Assembly (NCBI RefSeq): GCF_029223525.1
Contig: NZ_JARHTQ010000003.1
Coordinates: forward strand, 124,001 to 188,000
Length of the DNA stretch: 64,000 bases
Reading direction: 5' to 3'
Origin: Streptantibioticus ferralitis
GTDB taxonomy: Bacteria > Actinomycetota > Actinomycetes > Streptomycetales > Streptomycetaceae
This document shows positions 57,832 to 64,000 of the stretch, piece by piece. Below the pieces are notes generated by a model that did no database searches, was not told where the DNA came from, and saw nothing but the letters and a program-made list of their open reading frames with translations. A program made the position numbers and the translations under genes. Position 1 is the first letter of the stretch; every line of letters begins with the position of its first letter.

Positions 57832-58937
57832 CCGGCCTCCTGGAGTGCTTCGGCGCGCAGGGCCGCGGCGCGGCGCAGTGCGGCCGCGGCCGGGTCGCCA
57901 CCGGGGGCCGGTCCGGGTGTTGGCCCGAGCGCGGCGGACAGGATCTGCTCAACCGTGGTCAGCGTGCCGAGTTCACCGCGCAGCGAACGGCCGAGCGACT
58001 CCACGGCGCCGTCGGCGCGGGACCGCTCCCGGCAGTGGTAGGCGAGTTCACAGGTGTCCAGGCACTCCGGCGCGTACGCGGCGGGCACGGCGTCCACGGC
58101 GGCGGCCATCTGCGAGGCGGGCCGTTCGCAGGTCACGTCGAACGTCGTACCGTCCGGCAGCGCGTCCGCGATCTCCTCGATCCGGGTGAGCCGGGCCAAC
58201 TGGCGTCGGGTGACGGACAGTTGCTTGCGTACGTCGACCGGTCGGGCGGTCGGTACGTTGGAGAAGTCCCTGGGGCAGACCAGCAGTACCTCGTGCCGGG
58301 GCGGTGCCACGGCCAGCCGCTCCAGCGCGTACACGTAGACCGCCGCCTGCCGGGCCGCCGCCCCCACCTTCACCGCGTCGGCGCTGCCGTCCAGGATCGG
58401 GAACGACTTGACCTCGATCACCGTCGCCGAACCGTCCGGCCGCACCGCGACCGCGTCCGGCTCCAGATAGGCGGGCGCGCCCGCCACGTCGAGCACCAGC
58501 AGCGGATGGTCGAGCAGCGTCCACTGTTCGGCTGCCGCCGCCTCCTTGAGCGCCAGCCGGGTACGGGCGGCACGGGCCTGCGGCCCGGCCGCGGACAGGT
58601 CCGGCAACGTGGTGTCGGCGGTGTCGGCGGCGCCTAGCAGCTGTAGCAACTCCGCACAGTTGTCGGCCTTGACGCGGGCCTCGAACGCGTTGCCGCGGAC
58701 GAAGGCGAACCGTGACTGTCCGAACCGCGCGGGCGCCCCCAACACCTGCGCTACCGCGCCCTTGTCGACTCCGGCCGCGTCCAGCAGCGCGCGGCGCTCG
58801 CAGCCCGGGTTGGCGGCGAGCGCGGCGAGGCCCCTCGCGTCCAGCGCTCGGGGCTGGACGCTGGGGCCGCGCAGCTCTGCGAGACGGCGCCGCAAGGACG
58901 CGGCGCCTTGCGCCGCGTCGGTGGTGAAGTCGTTCAC
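57822..58937 (-). CDS. Cas4/Dna2-like PD-(D/E)XK nuclease with predicted 4Fe-4S site
   Basis: 371 residues from the GTG at 58937. The nuclease core has E86 in GNAFEARVKA, D161 in YLEPDAVAV and E175-V-K177 in VIEVKSFP, the order of RecB-family PD-(D/E)XK sites. Four cysteines have the layout of Fe-S nucleases: C46 before the core, and C292, C296 and C302 after it (APECLDTCELAYHC). That is the Cas4/AddB/Dna2 arrangement. First gene of the operon. The frame upstream of 58937 runs into the mosaic repeat and is not coding. Confidence 0.85.
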   Translation of the reverse strand: MNDFTTDAAQGAASLRRRLAELRGPSVQPRALDARGLAALAANPGCERRALLDAAGVDKGAVAQVLGAPARFGQSRFAFVRGNAFEARVKADNCAELLQLLGAADTADTTLPDLSAAGPQARAARTRLALKEAAAAEQWTLLDHPLLVLDVAGAPAYLEPDAVAVRPDGSATVIEVKSFPILDGSADAVKVGAAARQAAVYVYALERLAVAPPRHEVLLVCPRDFSNVPTARPVDVRKQLSVTRRQLARLTRIEEIADALPDGTTFDVTCERPASQMAAAVDAVPAAYAPECLDTCELAYHCRERSRADGAVESLGRSLRGELGTLTTVEQILSAALGPTPGPAPGGDPAAAALRRAAALRAEALQEAGCR

Positions 58938-59030
58938 GCCCTGAAGTCTGGCATCCTCCACCGACAGTGGGGGTTCTTCTCCCACCCCTCCACCCCGACC
59001 CCTCACGTTGTCCGCTGCGCTGCGGGCCGT

Positions 59031-59432
59031 GGCCATCACGATCCGCAGGGGGTGCGATTCCTTTTGGCCCTCTATCCCCTCGGGTTCGTATCCCCACCCA
59101 CTCAGCTGCAAGCGCAGGAACTCACGTAAGGGGGTGGGCCGGGGTGTCCCCGCAGCGACCCCAGGAAGCACCGCAACTGTGCGGTGATAGCTGGAGCGAG
59201 GAGACACCCCGGCCCGCCCCCGCCCCCACAGCAGCCGCGCGCAACGGCAAGATGCGGACCACGGCAACGGGGGGAGGGTGGGAAATCTCCGTACCCGGAA
59301 CCACAACCGGGCCGGAGGCCACCCCGCGTAACGCCAAGATGCGGGCACCGGCAACGGGTGGGAGGGAGGGAAATGTCCGTACCCGGAACCGCCAAGCGCG
59401 GGCGGAACCGCAACCGGGCCGGAGGCCACCCC
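59031..59432. repeat. mosaic intergenic repeat, copy B
   Basis: Module 1 (59031-59105) and module 2 (59239-59432, two nearly complete units) match those at 29162-29432. Between them is an unrelated insert of about 130 bp with its own inverted segment (GGGGTGTCCCCGC and GGAGACACCCCGG). No gene is credible here. Confidence 0.7.
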
Positions 59433-59434
59433 GA

Positions 59435-60295
59435 TCAGCGGACGCGAACCTCAGAGGGCTCCCGGCGGGGCGCCGGAATCCGGGTTCCGTAGGAGGCTGC
59501 CGTCACGGGCGCCCTTACCGGAGAGGTCCTGCGGCCCTGCGGTCGCAGGGCCAGAAGTCGGCGCGCCGGGCGCGTCAGAAGCAGACCAACCCCCATGACC
59601 GCCCCGCCCGCCAGGGCGTCGAGCAGATAGTGGTTGGCGGTACCGAGAACGACGAGGGTGATGACGAGGGGGTAGGCAACCCCCACCGCACGCACCCAAG
59701 GGGTGCGTGCGGACCGCCAGAGGATCACCCCGCACCACAGGGCCCAGCCGACGTGCAGGCTCGGCATCGCGGCGTACTGGTTCGTCAGGTCGCCCAGGCC
59801 CTGCGGCGCGCTCGCGTCGTCGCCCCACCAGCCGAAGGACGCGTACTGCGCCAGGGTGTCGTGGAAGCCGGAGCCCGGCGGGAGCAGCCGCGGCGGGGCG
59901 GTCGGCAGCAGGGAGAAGCCGATCAGGCCGATCAACGTGGAGATCATCAGCCAGGTCCGCATGAACAGGTACTGGCCGCCGTGCCGCCGCCACAGCCACA
60001 CCAGGATGCCCGGCGTCACCACGTAGTGCAGCGTGGCATAGCAGAAGCACGCCGGTATGCCGAGCCATGAGGCGTGTGTGAACAGGCCGTTGAGCGTGTG
60101 CTCGGGATCGACGTGCAGTGCCCGCTCGATGCGCAGGATCGATTCGCCATGGACGACGGCGGTCCCGGTGCCGCCTGCCATCAGCAGTCGTCCGGCCGAG
60201 TACGCGGCGTAGATGAGAGCGATGAGCGGCAACTCCGCCCACCAACGGGGCCTGCTCCTGGGCGCTGCCCCGGAGCGGGCCGCGGTGCTCGACAT
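59435..60295 (-). CDS. PAP2-family membrane phosphatase/transferase
   Basis: 286 residues with about six membrane segments. The phosphatase motifs are PTAPPRLLPP, S179-L-H181 in MPSLHVGWA, and H222-x3-D226 in ANHYLLDALAG. This spacing is that of the inositolphosphotransferase (Aur1/Ipt1-like) PAP2 branch. It would act on a lipid head group at the membrane. The C-terminal 35 residues are basic and unstructured. Divergent from the TetR gene. Confidence 0.87.
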   Translation of the reverse strand: MSSTAARSGAAPRSRPRWWAELPLIALIYAAYSAGRLLMAGGTGTAVVHGESILRIERALHVDPEHTLNGLFTHASWLGIPACFCYATLHYVVTPGILVWLWRRHGGQYLFMRTWLMISTLIGLIGFSLLPTAPPRLLPPGSGFHDTLAQYASFGWWGDDASAPQGLGDLTNQYAAMPSLHVGWALWCGVILWRSARTPWVRAVGVAYPLVITLVVLGTANHYLLDALAGGAVMGVGLLLTRPARRLLALRPQGRRTSPVRAPVTAASYGTRIPAPRREPSEVRVR

Positions 60296-60568
60296 CGGTG
60301 GGGTTCTCCGTCCGTGGATCTACGCGTCTGTGCGGGGTGGTCCTCGCTGCGGCTCGTGCCGCCACGTGAAGCGGCCGTGGTGCGGGTTGTTGCGGGCGCT
60401 CTACCGTACGCCGTACGTTATGCATCGTGCACACCGCCCCCGGCACCGTGCTGTTCGACGGGTGTTCACAGATCCGCGGCCGGGTACGCCGTAGGACGCC
60501 GGACGGTAACGCCAAGGTTGCCTCAGCTTCAACACAAACCACATCCGTCACAAACCCCAGATCACTCC

Positions 60569-61246
60569 ATGACGAATCGCCCAGAGCCCATCCGCCGCCG
60601 CGTCCCGCGCAACACCCTCAACCGGGAACGCGTCCTCGGCGCGGCCGTCGACCTGCTGGACCACGCCGGTCCCGACGCCTTCACGATGCGTGCCCTCGCC
60701 CAACGGCTCGGCGTCGGCACCATGGCCGTCTACAGCCACTTCAAGGCCAAGGACGAGATCATCGACGCGGTCCGCGAACGACTGCTGGCGGAAGTCGAGT
60801 TGCCCACCGTGGGCAGCGGCCGTACCCCGCGTGACGAACTGCGTGAACTGTGCCGTGCCGTCTACCGGCTGCTCGCCGACCACCCCTCCGTACTCCACCT
60901 GCTCACCGTCCGACCGGTGCACGGCGACGAGGGCACGGCCGTGGTCGAGCGCATCCTCGGGCTGCTGCTGGGGGCCGGGCTCGACCGAAGTGCGGCGGCA
61001 CGCGCGCAGACCGCGCTGATGCAGTACACCGTCGGCGCCGCCCTGTGGACCGCGCGCGGCCGACAGCGCTCGGGCGACCAGGAGGATCCGGGAACACGTC
61101 TGCGCACCCGCTTCGCCGCACTGCCCGCCGAGCGCTACCCGCACCTGGTCGACCTCGCGCCCGAGCTCGCGGCGGCGCAGGACGGCCTGCCGCAGTACGA
61201 GCACGGTCTCGACGCCCTGCTCAGCGGCCTGCTAGCTGGGCACTGA
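60569..61246 (+). CDS. TetR family regulator
   Basis: 225 residues: helix-turn-helix at about 22-62 (ALAQRLGVGTMAVYSHFKAKDEI) and a TetR_C-type ligand domain. The gene it controls is not certain; the divergent PAP2 gene across a 273-bp gap is the obvious candidate. The gap has direct CGTACG repeats (CCGTACGCCGTACG around 60403) that may be an operator. Confidence 0.85.
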   Translation: MTNRPEPIRRRVPRNTLNRERVLGAAVDLLDHAGPDAFTMRALAQRLGVGTMAVYSHFKAKDEIIDAVRERLLAEVELPTVGSGRTPRDELRELCRAVYRLLADHPSVLHLLTVRPVHGDEGTAVVERILGLLLGAGLDRSAAARAQTALMQYTVGAALWTARGRQRSGDQEDPGTRLRTRFAALPAERYPHLVDLAPELAAAQDGLPQYEHGLDALLSGLLAGH

Positions 61247-61367
61247 GCGCAGTGGGGGATGATGGACGGCGGGTCGCTCCCGACAGGGGGCCGGCCCGCG
61301 TACGTAATCGGCTGGGGGGCCGGGGGTCAGCCCCCGGGAAGTGCAGTCTGAAAGGCCCGTCCTCGGT

Positions 61368-61961
61368 ATGACACCGCGCATAGTCCTCGTCCGGCACGGT
61401 CAGACCGAGTGGGCGGTCAACGGCCGCCACACCGGCCGCACCGACGTCCCACTCACCGAGGAGGGACGGCGCACCGCACGGCTGCTCGGCGCCCGGCTGC
61501 ACCGCGCGCCTTGGAACGGGCTGCCGGACGTCGAGGTGCGTACCAGCCCGCTCTCCCGCGCCCGGGAGACCTGCGAGCTCGCCGGGTTCGGCGACCGCGC
61601 CAAGGAGTGGGACACCCTCATGGAGTGGGACTACGGCGCCTACGAGGGCCTGACCCCGGCCGAGATCAAGGCGGACCGCCCTGACTGGCTGGTCTGGCGG
61701 GACGGCGCCGCGCGGGGTGAGACGGTGGCGCAGATGACCGCGCGCGCCGACGAGACCGTGGCGTGGGCGCGTTCGGCCGACCGCGATGTGCTGGTCTTCG
61801 CGCACGGCCACTTCCTGCGCGCACTCGGCGCGCGCTGGTTCGGCCACGATCTGTCGTTCGGCGCGACGATCCGGCTGGACCCGGCATCGCTGTCGGTGCT
61901 CGGGTGGGCGTACGGTGCGCCGGCCATCGAGCGCTGGAACGACACGGGGCACCTCGACTGA
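61368..61961 (+). CDS. histidine phosphatase family protein
   Basis: 197 residues from the ATG at 61368. The phosphohistidine motif is LVRHGQTEW with H10, followed by R-rich [10 protein letters not shown], the proton donor region [10 protein letters not shown], and the second histidine in [10 protein letters not shown]. This is the cofactor-independent phosphoglycerate mutase/acid phosphatase superfamily; length and motifs suit a small-molecule phosphatase. A GTG 27 bases upstream is an alternative start. Confidence 0.87.
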   Translation: MTPRIVLVRHGQTEWAVNGRHTGRTDVPLTEEGRRTARLLGARLHRAPWNGLPDVEVRTSPLSRARETCELAGFGDRAKEWDTLMEWDYGAYEGLTPAEIKADRPDWLVWRDGAARGETVAQMTARADETVAWARSADRDVLVFAHGHFLRALGARWFGHDLSFGATIRLDPASLSVLGWAYGAPAIERWNDTGHLD

Positions 61962-61984
61962 CGTCTCGGTGACAGATCTTTTCC

Positions 61985-62806
61985 TTAGTTGGGGGCAGGC
62001 CGCCGAACCCCCGAGGAAAGCGCCTGGGCCTCGTCGTAGGACGGCAGTCCGGGATCCGCGGCATCCGGGTCCGCGATGGCGCACGCCAGTTGGACCGCGC
62101 TGTGCAGTGCGGCACGGAACAGCAGTGATCCGCAACTGACCCGGCCCACCCCCAGCTCCGCGAGCCGTTGGAAGGTCAGCCGGCCCGGTGCGTACAGGAC
62201 GTTCAGCGGAGCGTCGAGGTCCCGTACCAGACCGGCGATGGTGTGCGCGTCGGTGAGGCCGGGGACGAAGAGGCCGTCCGCGCCCGCCCGCCGGTAGGCC
62301 TCGGCGCGGGGCAGCGTCTGGCCGGTGGGCGCGTCGGCCAGCCAGTAGGTGTCGGTCCTGGCGTTGACGAACAGCCCCGGCGCCCGCTCCTTCACGGCGG
62401 CGATCACCTCGCACTGGTGGCCTGCGGGCACCAGTCTGCCGCCCGGGCGGCCGTCCTCGATGTTCACCCCCGCCACCCCGGCCCGCGCCAACTCGGCCGC
62501 GAGTGCGGCGACTTGCGCGGGGTCCTCGCTGAACCCGCCCTCGACGTCCACGGTGATCAGTGCCGGAAGCCGGGTCAACGCACGGGCGAGAGCCATCGTC
62601 TGGGCGCGGGCGGCGCCGGTCCCGTCGGGCAGTCCGGCCGCCGCCGCGACCCCCAGGCTGGTGGTGCCGATCGCGGCGAACCCGCGATCGGCCAACGCCG
62701 CCGCCGAGGAGTGGTCCCAGGCGTTCGGCAACAGAAGCGGCCGGTCGGCGTGGTGCAGCCGCCGGAACCGCGCGAACTGGTCGGAAGTCGGATCCGTAGC
62801 GTTCAT
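61985..62806 (-). CDS. isocitrate lyase/PEP mutase family enzyme
   Basis: 273 residues with the TIM-barrel pattern of the superfamily: LLLPNAWDHSSAAAL, IGTTSLGVAAAAGLPDG, magnesium ligands in ITVDVEGGFSED (D87, E89) and VNIEDGR. The KKCGH loop of isocitrate lyase is absent, so a PEP mutase or oxaloacetate/2-methylisocitrate-type lyase is more likely; the substrate is not known. Start at ATG 62806. Confidence 0.85.
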   Translation of the reverse strand: MNATDPTSDQFARFRRLHHADRPLLLPNAWDHSSAAALADRGFAAIGTTSLGVAAAAGLPDGTGAARAQTMALARALTRLPALITVDVEGGFSEDPAQVAALAAELARAGVAGVNIEDGRPGGRLVPAGHQCEVIAAVKERAPGLFVNARTDTYWLADAPTGQTLPRAEAYRRAGADGLFVPGLTDAHTIAGLVRDLDAPLNVLYAPGRLTFQRLAELGVGRVSCGSLLFRAALHSAVQLACAIADPDAADPGLPSYDEAQALSSGVRRPAPN

Positions 62807-62868
62807 GGCACCGACGCTAGGGCCGGTACGTTTCGCCCGCCGTCGAACCGTCGCCGACCGGTGCGCCC

Positions 62869-64000
62869 TCACACCGCGTGCTTGGCCACGTACCCGTTGA
62901 AGAACGCGCCCACGGCGGACCTGCGCCGGTACGGGCGCAGCGCTCGTGCCGCCACGTCCAGCATCCCCTGGATACGTGAGGACTTGACCCGTTCGCCCAG
63001 CAACTCCAGTGCGCGGCAGCCCGCCTTCGCGGACTCGTCCGGTTCCCCGCCGGCGGCCAGGTCACCGGCCAGCTCCGCGCTGTAGAGGGCGATGTTGCGG
63101 GTGAAGTGCGGGTCCTGGAGCGCGACGCCCCGGCGTGCGTGGGCCGCCGCGCGCCGGTAGTCGCCCAGGCGCGACCAGCACTGCGCCTCAAGGCCCGCCA
63201 TCTCGGCCTCGCCGTAGAACGTCATCCACTCCGGATCGCAGTCGGCCGCGCCGTGTCCGTACAGCCGCTGCGCCCGCAGCAGCGCGCGCTCGCAGGCGCC
63301 CCGGTCGCCGAGCCCGGCCCAGCCGCCCGCCTCGCGCAGCGCGAGCAGCGACAGCAGCCGCGCGGAGCCGAGCCGGGCCGCTGCCTGCTGCGCCGCCTGG
63401 GCGGCCAGTACGGCCTCCCGCGGCCGGTTGTCGTCCCGTGCCAGGAACGAGGTGTTGCAGAAGGCGTGCGCCTCCAGCGCCGGGTCGCCCGCCATCCGCG
63501 CGGTGGCCAGCGCCTCCGCGTAGTGCGAGCGGGCCTCGCCGTGCCGCCCCGAGTCATGCGCCAACCATCCGACGGAGATGGCGAGTTCACCCGAGCTCGC
63601 ATGCAACCGGTCGGCCACCGGCTGGCTGTACGCGCCATCTTCGAGCATCGCGTACGCGTTGCGCAGCCAGTGTCCGGCGCGTTGGTAGAGCCCGTCGGCG
63701 CCGTGCTTGTCGTCGAGCAGCCGGATCTGGCGTACCGCCTCCTCGACGGTCTGCACCTCGCTGCCGCCGACCCGGCGGGGCGCGGCCGAGGCGGAGCCGC
63801 GCGGCAGCGTCGCCGCCAGCGCGGCCGCTGGGCCGCTGGTCATGAATGCGCGACGTAGCACGTCGCTCTCCTCGTCACTGTGGGTATGTTCATCACGTCC
63901 ACCGAACTCGTCCACCTCCGGACCGGGAGTGCTACCGCCCGCGGGAACGGACCGTCGGGCCTCGCGTGCCCGTCGTCCACGTACCGTGTCGCGTGGCGCG
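62869..64000 (-). CDS. 3' part of a TPR-like transcriptional regulator (partial)
   Basis: The frame is open to the window edge without an in-frame stop, so the 5' end is missing; a GTG at 63915 could start a 348-residue form. The visible part begins with a polar linker, then a typical RRAFMTSGPAAALAATLP segment, and a helical repeat region (for example HYAEALATARMAGDPALEAHAF, AVLAAQAAQQAAARLGSARLL). It ends in FFNGYVAKHAV. This matches the C-terminal half of Streptomyces helix-turn-helix regulators with TPR-type sensing domains. The DNA-binding domain, if present, lies beyond position 64000. Confidence 0.75.
   Translation of the reverse strand, partial: APRDTVRGRRAREARRSVPAGGSTPGPEVDEFGGRDEHTHSDEESDVLRRAFMTSGPAAALAATLPRGSASAAPRRVGGSEVQTVEEAVRQIRLLDDKHGADGLYQRAGHWLRNAYAMLEDGAYSQPVADRLHASSGELAISVGWLAHDSGRHGEARSHYAEALATARMAGDPALEAHAFCNTSFLARDDNRPREAVLAAQAAQQAAARLGSARLLSLLALREAGGWAGLGDRGACERALLRAQRLYGHGAADCDPEWMTFYGEAEMAGLEAQCWSRLGDYRRAAAHARRGVALQDPHFTRNIALYSAELAGDLAAGGEPDESAKAGCRALELLGERVKSSRIQGMLDVAARALRPYRRRSAVGAFFNGYVAKHAV

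Noticed and set aside
58938-59429. N-terminal extension of the nuclease to 59429
   Set aside because: The extension would be encoded by the mosaic repeat, which is open in several frames in both of its copies; the GTG at 58937 gives a complete protein.

Overview
The window is high-GC DNA with GTG/TTG starts, dense translationally coupled operons, GntR/XRE-DUF397 regulators, DasR-type boxes in front of secreted chitinases, and tRNA-Lys copies in a linear-chromosome style context. All of this points to a Streptomyces or close relative (inference from gene families and codon use; no rRNA is present).

Layout. 1-9.3 kb: housekeeping and accessory genes (HAD phosphatase, a DUF6247 / small protein / DUF6247 cassette, GAF-ANTAR regulator, membrane SpoIIE-type phosphatase divergent from an orphan PbpA-like transpeptidase, secreted M1 peptidase, PLP-dependent lyase/synthase). 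9.3-13.8 kb: a complete sulfide-oxidation regulon (TauE exporter, rhodanese, GntR regulator / persulfide dioxygenase-rhodanese fusion, sulfide:quinone oxidoreductase) built around a perfect palindrome. 13.8-17.0 kb: LLM oxidoreductase, MarR regulator and a drug-type ABC exporter whose permease gene is cut in two. 17.0-28.65 kb: an 11.6-kb integrative and conjugative element of the actinomycete type (AICE) carrying XRE/DUF397, several microproteins with CxxC pairs, two secreted SH3-like proteins, a KorSA-like GntR repressor with repeated operators, a TraB/FtsK transfer ATPase, a rolling-circle Rep and a large serine integrase. Rejoining the two junctions at a shared CAGG restores an in-frame 291-residue ABC-2 permease.

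28.65-30.9 kb: permease 3' remnant, two tRNA-Lys(CTT) genes and a GH18 chitinase with a dre site. 30.9-44.6 kb: IclR regulator, an ectoine-type (Ehu-like) ABC uptake system, a thiol-disulfide protein, and a catabolic set (class-III aminotransferase, semialdehyde dehydrogenase, DUF3830, amidase, D-2-hydroxyacid dehydrogenase, two EutA/maleate-isomerase-like proteins, FadR-type GntR). The two divergent promoters of this set share a TTGTC(G/A)ACAA palindrome. 44.6-45.1 kb: gene-free DNA full of tandem and palindromic repeats. 45.1-53.1 kb: LLM monooxygenase, second chitinase with two dre-like sites, a PAS-GGDEF-EAL protein and two tandem secreted M6-like metalloproteases. 53.1-64 kb: two more tRNA-Lys(CTT) genes, conserved actinobacterial unknowns, a three-gene operon (Cas4/Dna2-like Fe-S nuclease, 518-residue unknown, SF1 helicase), a mosaic repeat shared with the 29-kb region, PAP2 enzyme, TetR regulator, histidine phosphatase, PEP-mutase-type enzyme and the 3' part of a regulator that runs off the window.

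The most notable candidates for something new are the split helicase/Fe-S nuclease operon with its large unknown partner, the AICE with its att-spanning integrase promoter, microprotein cluster and repressor network, and the EutA-pair/amidase catabolic cluster.
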